From positions 1,860,001 through 1,924,000 of the forward strand of contig NZ_LR134363.1 of assembly GCF_900637295.1 (NCBI RefSeq): a stretch of DNA of 64,000 bases. Reading direction: 5' to 3'. The notes beneath the pieces are model-generated. The model made no database searches. It had not been told where the DNA came from and was given only the letters and a program-made list of their open reading frames with translations. Positions 1 to 7,287 of the stretch are shown in pieces (positions within the stretch are counted from its first letter, which is position 1; every line of letters starts with the position of its first letter). Position numbers and translations under genes: made by a program. The DNA comes from Actinomyces slackii (GTDB lineage: Bacteria > Actinomycetota > Actinomycetes > Actinomycetales > Actinomycetaceae).

Positions 1-141
1 GCCTCCCCGGCCCACGGCCACATATCCTCCTCCCTGGTCAAGGATGTCGCCCGGCATGGGGGCGATGTCCACGGCCTGGTGCCCGACGCCGTCGCCCGGG
101 CCCTGGCCGCAGCCCTGCCTGCCGGCCGGGATTCCCAGTAG
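1..141 (+). CDS. coaD: Phosphopantetheine adenylyltransferase, C-terminal end (partial)
   Basis: The first 46 codons are the tail of a gene that starts upstream of the window. The frame reads [20 protein letters not shown] and ends in TAG. The ISSSLVK segment followed by a V-x-x-L-V-P-x-x-V stretch is the conserved C-terminal part of CoaD, which transfers AMP from ATP to 4'-phosphopantetheine in coenzyme A synthesis. The neighbours support this: coaD followed by a DivIVA-like gene, yceD and rnc is a common actinobacterial order. The catalytic N-terminal half (with the HxGH motif) is not visible, so the call rests on the tail and the context. Confidence 0.85.
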   Translation, partial: ASPAHGHISSSLVKDVARHGGDVHGLVPDAVARALAAALPAGRDSQ

Positions 142-175
142 GCCCCGGCTCCCCGAACAACCGAGAGGACCAACC

Positions 176-745
176 GTGACGACCAGCCGCGATGCCGGAG
201 ACGACCTGCTGCGCATCCTCGACCAGCTCGGCGAGCTCGTCGCCCAGGCGCGCTCGATGCCCATGAGCTCCTCGGTCATCGTCAACCGGGAGTCGGTCCT
301 CGACCTCATCGATCGAGCCCGGCGCTCGGTGCCCATGGCCGTGCGCCGGGCCGAGGAGATCGTCGCCGACGCCGACGCGGTCCTGGCCCAGGGCCGTGAG
401 GAGTCCGAGCGGCTCATCGAGCACGCCCACCAGGAGGCCGAGAGGCTCGTGGCCGGGGAGAACGTGGTGCGCATGGCCAATGACCGGGCCGATGCCATCA
501 TCAAATCAGCCGAGGACAAGGCCGCCTCCCTGCGCCACGGCGCCGATGAGTACTCCGACCGCGCCCTGGCCGGCCTGGAGTCGGAGGTCGCCAAGATCGC
601 CGAGCAGGTGCGCGCGGGCCGCGAGGTCTTGGCCACCCGCCTGGACACCTGGCAGGCGGACTCCGGCCAGGCCGCCGTCGGCGAGGTCCAGGAGCCGGTG
701 CGGCGCCGCTCCAACTGGTCCGTGGACCCCGGCGCGCTGCGCTGA
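176..745 (+). CDS. DivIVA/SepIVA-like coiled-coil cell-division protein
   Basis: A 189-residue cytoplasmic protein with no signal peptide. Most of it is predicted to be helical, with Ala/Glu/Arg-rich heptads from about residue 45 to 160 (for example RRAEEIVADADAVLAQ). In actinobacteria the gene between coaD and yceD encodes a DivIVA-related coiled-coil protein; the mycobacterial one is SepIVA, which is involved in septation and cell-envelope growth. I chose the GTG at 176 because GAGAGGA lies 7 bases upstream and the reading frame upstream of it is the end of coaD in another frame. An ATG at 44 in the same frame would overlap coaD and give a non-family N-terminus. The exact role here is inferred from position. 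Confidence 0.75.
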   Translation: MTTSRDAGDDLLRILDQLGELVAQARSMPMSSSVIVNRESVLDLIDRARRSVPMAVRRAEEIVADADAVLAQGREESERLIEHAHQEAERLVAGENVVRMANDRADAIIKSAEDKAASLRHGADEYSDRALAGLESEVAKIAEQVRAGREVLATRLDTWQADSGQAAVGEVQEPVRRRSNWSVDPGALR

Positions 746-754
746 GACCATTCT

Positions 755-804
755 CAGCCCACGTCAGCCCACGGCAGTCCATGTCAGGCCACTGCAGTCC
801 ACCA
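755..804 (+). repeat. Five degenerate 10-bp tandem units
   Basis: The spacer between the DivIVA-like gene and yceD holds five consecutive 10-base units of the form CAGYCCAYGK (cagcccacgt, cagcccacgg, cagtccatgt, caggccactg, cagtccacca). They sit just upstream of a TACAGT hexamer at 812-817 that could be a -10 element for yceD. Function is unknown. Confidence 0.6.
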
Positions 805-853
805 CGGCGGGTACAGTCGCGCCGCACGCATATCCACACCCCTGGAGGAGACC

Positions 854-1411
854 ATGCCCGGACTCGTCATTGACATCGCCGACCTGCCCCGGGCCACCGG
901 CTCGGTCAAGACCCTGGAGATCACCGCCCCGGCCCCGGCTGACCTGGGCGCCGGGGTGATCGGCGTCCCCGAGGGCAGCGATCTGGGCATCGCGGTGACC
1001 CTGACCTCCATGGACGACGGCGTTCTGGCCCAGGCCAGCGCTGACCTGCACATCCATGGTGAGTGCGTGCGATGCCTGCGCGATCTGGATGAGGATCGCA
1101 CGGTGCGCATCGATGAGCTCTACTTCCTGCCCGAGGCCGTCAAGGCCCAGCAGGACGAGGGCGATGAGGAGGCGGAGGAGCTGTATGTCCTGGGTGAGAC
1201 CACCCTGGACCTGGAGCCCGCCCTGCGCGACGCCCTGGTCCCCACACTGCCATTCCGCCCCCTGTGCCGTCCCGACTGCCCGGGCCTGTGCTCCCAGTGC
1301 GGTGAGCGCATGGAGGACCTGGAGGAGGGCCACCACCATGAGGACCTCGACCCCCGGTGGTCGGCGCTGGCGGCCCTGGCCTCCCCGGACCCGGATGATG
1401 AGGAGGCCTGA
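854..1411 (+). CDS. yceD: YceD family protein (DUF177), 23S rRNA accumulation
   Basis: A 185-residue protein of the DUF177/YceD family, which in other bacteria is needed for normal accumulation of 23S rRNA. Diagnostic features are the CVRCL pair (about residues 71-74), an acidic segment, and the C-terminal [13 protein letters not shown] cluster (about 139-151), a metal-binding-like arrangement. GGAGGAG lies 5 bases before the ATG. Its stop TGA overlaps the start of rnc by one base (TGATG), so the two are probably translationally coupled. In many genomes rpmF (L32) sits between yceD and rnc; it is absent here. Confidence 0.9.
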   Translation: MPGLVIDIADLPRATGSVKTLEITAPAPADLGAGVIGVPEGSDLGIAVTLTSMDDGVLAQASADLHIHGECVRCLRDLDEDRTVRIDELYFLPEAVKAQQDEGDEEAEELYVLGETTLDLEPALRDALVPTLPFRPLCRPDCPGLCSQCGERMEDLEEGHHHEDLDPRWSALAALASPDPDDEEA

Positions 1412-2229
1412 TGGCCAAGCGCCGTAGCGCACCGCCGGCACGCGCCGACGTCGAGGCCCTGGTCTACCGGTGGGGGCCCGGCATCGAGCCTGAGCTGCTG
1501 GACCTGGCCCTGACCCACCGGTCCTGGGCCCACGAGAATGGGGGGCTGCCCACCAATGAGCGCCTGGAGTTCCTGGGGGACTCGGTGCTGGGCATCATCG
1601 TCACCGAGCACCTCTACCGCACCCATCCCGAGGTGCCCGAGGGCCAGCTCGCCAAGATGCGCGCCGCCACGGTCTCCGAGCAGGCCCTGGCCGCGGCGGG
1701 CCGGGACCTGGGCCTGGGGGAGTTCATCAAGCTCGGCAAGGGCGAGGCCCTGTCAGGGGGGCGGGACAAGGACTCGATCCTCTCCGACACCGTCGAGGCC
1801 CTCATCGGGGCCACGTATCTCACGCACGGCCTGGAGACCACGCGCACCGTGGTCATCCGCCTGGTCTCCCGGTTCCTGGAGTCGGCCCGCACCCGGGGGG
1901 CGGGCCTGGACTGGAAGACGAGCCTGCAGGAGCTGACCGCCGCCCACCGCCTGGGCAGCCCGTCCTACGAGGTGAGCGGCGAGGGCCCCGACCATGACCG
2001 GGTCTTCACCGCCCGCGCCCTCATCGGCGGGCAGGAGAAGGGCCGGGGGAGCGGCACCTCCAAGAAGGTCGCCGAGCATGCGGCCGCCGAGGCCGCCTAT
2101 GCAGCCATCCTGGCCGCTCACGGTGATGGCGGGCTCGACCTGCCCGGGGTCAATGAGGCTCTGCGAGCCGACCTTGAGGCGCATCGTCTGGCCGGGCAGG
2201 GCGAGGCGGGCGCGGCCGCCGATGCCTGA
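1411..2229 (+). CDS. rnc: Ribonuclease III
   Basis: A 272-residue double-strand-specific RNase that processes rRNA precursors and other duplex RNA. The signature [12 protein letters not shown] lies at about residues 49-60, giving the metal-binding Glu53 and Asp57. The second catalytic pair is in [10 protein letters not shown] (Asp126, Glu129). The C-terminal dsRNA-binding domain starts near DWKTSLQE (about 170) and ends with the [14 protein letters not shown] helix. It starts inside the yceD stop codon and overlaps mutM by 8 bases, so yceD-rnc-mutM form one transcription unit. The Ala-rich tail after about residue 255 is not part of the core family. Confidence 0.97.
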   Translation: MAKRRSAPPARADVEALVYRWGPGIEPELLDLALTHRSWAHENGGLPTNERLEFLGDSVLGIIVTEHLYRTHPEVPEGQLAKMRAATVSEQALAAAGRDLGLGEFIKLGKGEALSGGRDKDSILSDTVEALIGATYLTHGLETTRTVVIRLVSRFLESARTRGAGLDWKTSLQELTAAHRLGSPSYEVSGEGPDHDRVFTARALIGGQEKGRGSGTSKKVAEHAAAEAAYAAILAAHGDGGLDLPGVNEALRADLEAHRLAGQGEAGAAADA

Positions 2230-3304
2230 GCTGCCGGAGGTCGAGTCCGTTCGCGCCGGGCTGGCCAGGCATGTGGTGGGGCGGACTGTTGCGGGGGTGG
2301 AGGTTCTTGACGCCCGGCCGCTGCGCCGGCAGGTCGGCGGGGCGCAGGCCTTCACCCGGGAGCTGGAGGGCCGCGCCATCACCGCGGCCGTGCGCCGGGG
2401 CAAGTTCCTGTGGCTGGCCTTGGACGACGGCAGGGCGCTGAGCGCCCACCTGGGCATGAGCGGCCAGCTCCTCGTGCGCGGCACCTCGGCCGGGCCCGGG
2501 TCCGATGCGCCTGATGACCGGAGCGCTTCGGGCCCGGTGGCTGACGGGGAGTCCTTCCTGGGCGATCCGGCAGCGGCCCGTGTGGATCTGACGGCGACGC
2601 GCGCGCCGAGCCTGGTGCGCGACCTGTCGGCGCATCCCCGGCACCTGAGGGTGCGCCTGCATCTGTCCGCCCGTCCCGGGGACCCGGGGACGGGGGCGGC
2701 CCTGGACCTGGTGGATCAGCGGATGCTGGGGGGCCTGCATGTGGTGGACCTGGCTCCCACGGCCGACGGCGCCCCTGGCGGCCAGGGGAGCCAGGCGCCG
2801 CTCCTGCCGGCGGATGCCACCCATATCGCCCGTGACCTGCTGGATCCGTTCCTGGACAGGGGCGCTGCGGTGGCGCGGATGCGCGCCTCGCGCCGTGGCG
2901 TCAAGACCCTTCTCATGGATCAGGGCATCGTCTCGGGGGTGGGGAACATCTACGCCGATGAGGGCCTGTGGCGCGCTCGTCTGCATGGCCTGCGCCCGGG
3001 AAGAGCCCTGGGGCCGCGGGTGGCCTTGGGGCTGCTGGAGGCGACGGCGCAGGTCATGGAGCAGGCCCTGGCGGTGGGCGGGACGAGCTTCGACGCGCTG
3101 TATGTGGATGCCGAGGGCGCAGCCGGATTCTTCGCCCGCCAGTTGCAGGCCTATGGGCGCGCCGGCCAGGAGTGCAGGCGCTGTGGGGCGGTGATGCGCG
3201 GTGAGATCATCGCGGGGCGCTCCCATGCCTTCTGCCCGCGCTGCCAGACCCGTCCGCGAGGCGGCACCTCCGTACAGGTGGCAAGCCGGCGATCAGGTCG
3301 GTGA
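2222..3304 (+). CDS. mutM: Formamidopyrimidine-DNA glycosylase, with an internal insertion
   Basis: DNA glycosylase/AP lyase that removes 8-oxoguanine and formamidopyrimidines. The mature N-terminus PELPEVE supplies the catalytic Pro and Glu; a Lys follows in [10 protein letters not shown] (about 61). The helix-two-turn-helix region is [17 protein letters not shown], and a C4 zinc finger (CRRCG...CPRC) closes the protein. At 360 residues it is about 70-90 longer than usual. Most of the excess is a Gly/Ser/Asp-rich insert around residues 88-140, with a second short one near 170-185. The ATG at 2222 overlaps rnc by 8 bases. The 3' end overlaps the convergent gene at 3293 by 12 bases. Confidence 0.95.
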   Translation: MPELPEVESVRAGLARHVVGRTVAGVEVLDARPLRRQVGGAQAFTRELEGRAITAAVRRGKFLWLALDDGRALSAHLGMSGQLLVRGTSAGPGSDAPDDRSASGPVADGESFLGDPAAARVDLTATRAPSLVRDLSAHPRHLRVRLHLSARPGDPGTGAALDLVDQRMLGGLHVVDLAPTADGAPGGQGSQAPLLPADATHIARDLLDPFLDRGAAVARMRASRRGVKTLLMDQGIVSGVGNIYADEGLWRARLHGLRPGRALGPRVALGLLEATAQVMEQALAVGGTSFDALYVDAEGAAGFFARQLQAYGRAGQECRRCGAVMRGEIIAGRSHAFCPRCQTRPRGGTSVQVASRRSGR

Positions 3305-3946
3305 GGAGGCGGGCTCGGGTGTGGTCGTGGGGGTATGAGTGGGAGTGAATCCTGTTTCGCTCAGGAGGGCTGGGGCCCGGCGCAGGATAACCTTTGTCAA
3401 GATTTCGGCTGTGTATTCGCACTGAGAAGACTCGACGGACTCCAAGGTGTAGATGGCGATAGCGGAATTTCCTTCGAACCATCCGGCGGCAGCATATCCG
3501 TCTCCTGTCCAGGAGGCAACCAGCGCGTCACTGCCGGGAACATCGCTGACCACGGATCCCGGCATCATAGAGCGATCCTCCGCCCGGGTGAGATTCGGGT
3601 CCTTAGGGAAATAGAAATCTGCGTTGGACGTCGATTCGATACGGAGTCGCTGACCGTTGTCTCCATCGATCCTGCAACTCCAATTATCCGGGGATTGCCG
3701 ACGTTCGCCTTCGTCGTCATCGGATGTGCTGGTGATTCCGTCTAGGACTGAGCCGAAGTCTCCCTCGCTGAAGACGAGGCAGTAGTCGTCGCGTCTGGAG
3801 TCGATGTAGTCATCGATGACAACATAGGACACTGATCCCGCGCCGATGAGAACGATGGCAGCAATGGTTGAGACGAAAAGGCGACAACGTCGCGAGGAAG
3901 TCAGGCTTTTCTTGAGTGATGAGAAAAAAGATACATCGATGCTCAT
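3293..3946 (-). CDS. Uncharacterised membrane-anchored protein
   Basis: A 217-residue protein I do not recognise. Residues 20-45 (LFVSTIAAIVLIGAGSVSYVV) form one membrane segment after a short Lys/Arg-rich cytoplasmic N-terminus, so the remainder is probably extracellular. The outer part is acidic, contains three cysteines (DDYCLVF, NWSCRID, SSQCEYT) and ends in a Thr/Pro-rich tail. Base composition is clearly richer in A+T than the neighbours. It begins 4 bases inside the end of the gene at 3943 (ATGA overlap), so both belong to one operon, and its 3' end overlaps mutM by 12 bases. This suggests a lineage-specific insertion downstream of mutM. Function unknown. Confidence 0.65.
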   Translation of the reverse strand: MSIDVSFFSSLKKSLTSSRRCRLFVSTIAAIVLIGAGSVSYVVIDDYIDSRRDDYCLVFSEGDFGSVLDGITSTSDDDEGERRQSPDNWSCRIDGDNGQRLRIESTSNADFYFPKDPNLTRAEDRSMMPGSVVSDVPGSDALVASWTGDGYAAAGWFEGNSAIAIYTLESVESSQCEYTAEILTKVILRRAPALLSETGFTPTHTPTTTPEPASSPT

Positions 3947-4353
3947 AATGCGGTTCCCTGGCCGTCTCTGATTCCCGCATCGAAAGATTGTGTTAGGTCG
4001 GAGCTAGCGATATTTGGGTCGTCAAGCCACTCGTTAAACTGTCCGCTTTGCTTGTCGTCCTGCAACACAGACCTGATGTCGATCGTCGGATGATCCGATG
4101 AATTGTCGTCCTTCATCCATTCGTAATTGTAGGGTTTTCCTTGTTCGTCATACGCGTTGGGGGGCAGATGGCCGTTATTGGCGACCTGAGCCATCATGGT
4201 CCGGAGAAGCGTCCGCACTGATTCAGTGGCCAACTCCTCGGCGGCCTCGATGGCGAACACTTTGGGTCGACTGATCGATGTGGTGATGCCGGGGGCGGCT
4301 GTGCGTTCAGATAGGGCCCCTATTCGGAACGCGGTCAGATGCGCATCTGCCAT
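3943..4353 (-). CDS. Uncharacterised small protein, first gene of an AT-richer pair
   Basis: A 136-residue protein without membrane segment or signal peptide. It begins MADAHLTAFRIGALSERTA; the middle is helical (IEAAEELATESVRTLLRTMM) and the C-terminal half is rich in Asp, Asn and Pro. I chose the ATG at 4353 because AGGAGG lies 7 bases upstream; an upstream ATG at 4374 lacks a ribosome site. It overlaps the membrane protein that follows by 4 bases. Cytoplasmic protein plus anchored partner is compatible with a secretion-substrate or toxin-immunity pair, but I see no family motif and make no functional call. Confidence 0.6.
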   Translation of the reverse strand: MADAHLTAFRIGALSERTAAPGITTSISRPKVFAIEAAEELATESVRTLLRTMMAQVANNGHLPPNAYDEQGKPYNYEWMKDDNSSDHPTIDIRSVLQDDKQSGQFNEWLDDPNIASSDLTQSFDAGIRDGQGTAL

Positions 4354-4556
4354 GGAAAAGCCTCCTGTGATCAACGGTACGGAACAACCTGGCTCAGGTT
4401 ACCCGATTGTGATCCCCGGTGTCCTCTGGATTGTCATTGAGTCACCAGTGCCCCAACCTTCCCGATACTCGTTCCATGCCTTGTCCGTGGCGAGCCCACG
4501 CGGTACGGGTCTGGGACCTGCGTCCGCGACTTTTTCCCGGAATGCTGCGGGCGTGT

Positions 4557-4585
4557 GTGACGTTGGTCCCCAGCGCTGGTAGGGT
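4557..4585 (+). promoter_or_regulatory. Candidate leaderless promoter for the NarL-type regulator
   Basis: GTGACG (4557-4562) and TAGGGT (4580-4585) are separated by 17 bases. The hexamer ends exactly 7 bases before the ATG at 4593, and there is no Shine-Dalgarno sequence. This TAnnnT-N7-ATG layout is typical of leaderless actinobacterial transcripts. Confidence 0.5.
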
Positions 4586-4592
4586 TCGTGCC

Positions 4593-5246
4593 ATGCCCAA
4601 CCCCCCTTCGCCGGAGACAGTCCGCGTCATGATCGTGGACGATCATGAGATCGTCCGCCGAGGCATCGCCGAGATCATCGACCGCGCTGACGGCCTGGAC
4701 GTCGTGGCCGAGGCGGGATCGCGCGCCGAGGCCACCCGCCGCGCCGAGCTCGTGCGCCCCGACGTCATCCTCGTCGACCTCCAGCTGCCCGACGGCACCG
4801 GCATCGAGCTCATGCGCGAGTTGCGCGACTCCGTCCCCGACGCCCTGCCCGTGGTCCTGACCTCCTTCGATGACGACGAGGCCCTGGCCGAGGCCCTCGA
4901 CGCCGGAGCCCGCGCCTACCTGCTCAAGACCGTGCACGGCGCCGAGATCAGCGACGTCGTACGGGCCGTGGCCGCAGGACGCGTCCTGCTCGATGAGCGC
5001 ACCGTCACCCGCCGTCGGGCCGACCACGACGACCCCACCGCGGACCTGACCAACGCCGAGCGCAAGGTCCTCGATCTTATCGGTGACGGCCTGTCCAACC
5101 GGGAGATCGGCGAGCGCCTGGGCGTGGCCGAGAAGACCGTGAAAAACCACATCACCTCCCTGCTGGCCAAGATGGGCCTGCAGCGGCGCACCCAGGTGGC
5201 CGCCTGGGTCGCCGGCCAGCGCGCATCCGGCTGGCGCAACGCCTGA
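4593..5246 (+). CDS. NarL/LuxR-family response regulator
   Basis: A 217-residue two-component regulator. The receiver domain (1-125) has the acidic pair in IVDDHE, the phosphoacceptor Asp62 in ILVDLQLPDG, Thr90 and Lys112. The LuxR-type helix-turn-helix is at about 155-215 (LTNAERKVLDLIGDGLSNRE, then VAEKTVKNHI). The architecture matches DevR/DosR-type regulators, and the gene faces a DevS-like kinase at 5302-7287 across a shared terminator. I infer that they are a cognate pair. The start at 4593 fits a leaderless promoter; the frame is open further upstream but without ribosome-binding signal. Confidence 0.92.
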   Translation: MPNPPSPETVRVMIVDDHEIVRRGIAEIIDRADGLDVVAEAGSRAEATRRAELVRPDVILVDLQLPDGTGIELMRELRDSVPDALPVVLTSFDDDEALAEALDAGARAYLLKTVHGAEISDVVRAVAAGRVLLDERTVTRRRADHDDPTADLTNAERKVLDLIGDGLSNREIGERLGVAEKTVKNHITSLLAKMGLQRRTQVAAWVAGQRASGWRNA

Positions 5247-5265
5247 AGGTCCCCCACCCCGGGAT

Positions 5266-5296
5266 CCTGCGGGCGCCGCACGGCGCCGACCGCAGG
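5266..5296. terminator. Bidirectional terminator hairpin
   Basis: CCTGCGG (5266-5272) pairs with CCGCAGG (5290-5296), and an inner GC-rich stem extends it with a small bulge. It lies in the 55-base gap between the convergent regulator and kinase genes. No U-tract is evident. Confidence 0.55.
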
Positions 5297-5301
5297 CCCG
5301 C

Positions 5302-7287
5302 CTACCGGCCATCCAGTGGGACCCGCCAGGTGAAGCAGGTGCCGCGCCTCTCGCCGTCGGAGCGAGCCCTGGGGCCAATGACAAAGCTGCCCCCATGGCG
5401 GCGAGCCCGCTCAGCCATATTGGCCGTCCCCGAACGGCGGGCCACTCGCGGATCCACCCCCACGCCGTCGTCGCGGCAGACGATCTCCACCACAGGGGTG
5501 CCCGTGAAGGGCTCGGAGTCGCCCGAGGCCGGGCCCTGACCGCCCACCAGTCCGACGCTATCCGCGCAGCCCGCCGGGAGCACCCCCTCGATCTTGACAT
5601 CCACCGTCACCGAGGAGGCCCGGGCGTGCCGGGCCACATTGCTCAACCCCTCGCGCACCACGGCCACCATGTCATCGGCGATATCGTCCTCCACCGCGGC
5701 CTCAACCGCCGCGATGAGCTCATCCTCCAGTTCGCGCTCGCCCTGGGCCAGGCCCCGCCCATCAACACTGAGCAGCAAGGACGGCGCATAGCCCAGCGCG
5801 GTGCGCGCCAAGGAGGCCTCCCGCCTCAGTCGCTCAACGAGGCTGACATCCTCATCGCGGTCCCGAAGGGAGCGAACGATGGAGCGGATCTGGCCCACCG
5901 AGTCATCCACCGCCTCCAGGGCTGAGGCCAGCACCGCGCAGACCGCCTCATGATCGATGTCCTCGCCCTGGCGCAGCCTGGCCTGGGCCGCCGAGATCTG
6001 CATCCCCGTGGCGAAGAGCTGCTGGATGGCCAGGTCGTGCAGATCGCGGCCGATGCGGGCGCGCTCATCGAGGAGCGTGGCCATCTCCTCGGCATGCTGG
6101 GCATCGGCCAGCTCGAAGGCCATCGTCGCCTGCCCGGCCACCAGCTCGGCGATCTCCAGGTCCTGATCGGTGAAGGGCGCCTCGCCCTCGGCCCGCAGCA
6201 GCAGCATGACCCCCACTCCGCGGCCCCTGTGAATCATCGGGGCGTAGAGGGCCGAGCCGAATCGAGCCAGCTGGGGCACCTGCAGATCATCCTGGTCCCA
6301 GGCCCGGGCCAGGGATTCCACCAGCAGGCCCGTCTGCAGGTCCAGGGTCGAGCGGGCGCGCCCCTCCGGCGGGAACAGGGCGCCGATGAGCTCCTGAGCA
6401 TGCTCGCCGTCGGCGATCTCGCAGATCCACGTGTCCCCAACACTGGGAAGGATGAGAGCCGCCGTGTCAGCCCGTGCCACACGGCGAACCCGACGGGCAA
6501 TGAGGGTCAGGGCATCATCCTCCGCCGCCCCCGACAGCAGCAGGGTGGTCAGCTCCTGGGACACCGAGATCCACTTCTCGCGATCGCGGGCCTCCCGGTA
6601 CAGGCGGGCATTCTCCACCGCCACCGCAGCCGCCTGCGCCAGGGTCAGGACGGCCTCGACATCCTCATGGGTGAAGCCGCCCGGCTTGTCGCACAGGTAG
6701 AGGCGCCCGTAGACCTGGCCGTGGACCCGCAGCGGAGCGCTGAGCAGACTGCCGGGCTCCTCATCCTCAATGGCGCCGGTGAAGGCCGAGATCCCCGACA
6801 GGTCATTGCTGATGCTCACGCCCTCCTCTCCGGTGCCCGCGCCAGCGCCACCCGCGCGCGCCGCCAGCTCATCAACACTGGCGGTGGGCGCCCCGGCACT
6901 CACCGTGGCCCCGATCCCCGCCTGCGCCTCATGGGCGTCAGCGCGGTTGAGCACGGCGATCGTCCCCCAGGCGGCGCCGGTGATCTGGCAGGCCGACTCC
7001 ACCAGGCGGCGCAGGGCCTCGGGCACGCGCAGCGACCCCGTCATGCGCAACGCCGCCTGGATGAGCTCAACAGCCGCCTCATCCATCCCGGGGCGGGCCC
7101 GTCCCGGAGAGGCGCTGCGGGTCGAGGCCAGTTGATCGGCGTGCACCGCATAGGCCAGGTGCCCCACCCCCGCCGGATCCTCAGGGCTGGGACTGGAGGG
7201 CACCGCCAAGAGCAGATCGTCGTCGGGCAAGCCCGGGAAGGCCACCGGGGCGGCCTCCTCCGCTCGGTTGCTGCGGTCTGGCGTCAT
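5302..7287 (-). CDS. GAF-domain sensor histidine kinase (DevS/DosS-like), last gene of the cyd operon
   Basis: A 661-residue soluble kinase with no membrane segment. Two GAF-like regions lie at about 85-225 and 250-395. The HisKA_3 dimerisation domain has the phosphoacceptor His417 in RIGRDLHDLAIQQLFATG, and the ATPase domain has VREGLSNVARHA and DDGVGVD. This is the layout of the mycobacterial redox/oxygen sensors DevS/DosS; I cannot verify a haem ligand. The ATG at 7287 overlaps the cydC stop (TGATG) and GGAGGAGCAGGAG precedes it, so the kinase is co-translated with cytochrome bd maturation genes. That suggests it senses oxygen or respiratory redox state. An upstream in-frame ATG (7317) lies inside cydC and is less likely. 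Confidence 0.9.
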   Translation of the reverse strand: MTPDRSNRAEEAAPVAFPGLPDDDLLLAVPSSPSPEDPAGVGHLAYAVHADQLASTRSASPGRARPGMDEAAVELIQAALRMTGSLRVPEALRRLVESACQITGAAWGTIAVLNRADAHEAQAGIGATVSAGAPTASVDELAARAGGAGAGTGEEGVSISNDLSGISAFTGAIEDEEPGSLLSAPLRVHGQVYGRLYLCDKPGGFTHEDVEAVLTLAQAAAVAVENARLYREARDREKWISVSQELTTLLLSGAAEDDALTLIARRVRRVARADTAALILPSVGDTWICEIADGEHAQELIGALFPPEGRARSTLDLQTGLLVESLARAWDQDDLQVPQLARFGSALYAPMIHRGRGVGVMLLLRAEGEAPFTDQDLEIAELVAGQATMAFELADAQHAEEMATLLDERARIGRDLHDLAIQQLFATGMQISAAQARLRQGEDIDHEAVCAVLASALEAVDDSVGQIRSIVRSLRDRDEDVSLVERLRREASLARTALGYAPSLLLSVDGRGLAQGERELEDELIAAVEAAVEDDIADDMVAVVREGLSNVARHARASSVTVDVKIEGVLPAGCADSVGLVGGQGPASGDSEPFTGTPVVEIVCRDDGVGVDPRVARRSGTANMAERARRHGGSFVIGPRARSDGERRGTCFTWRVPLDGR

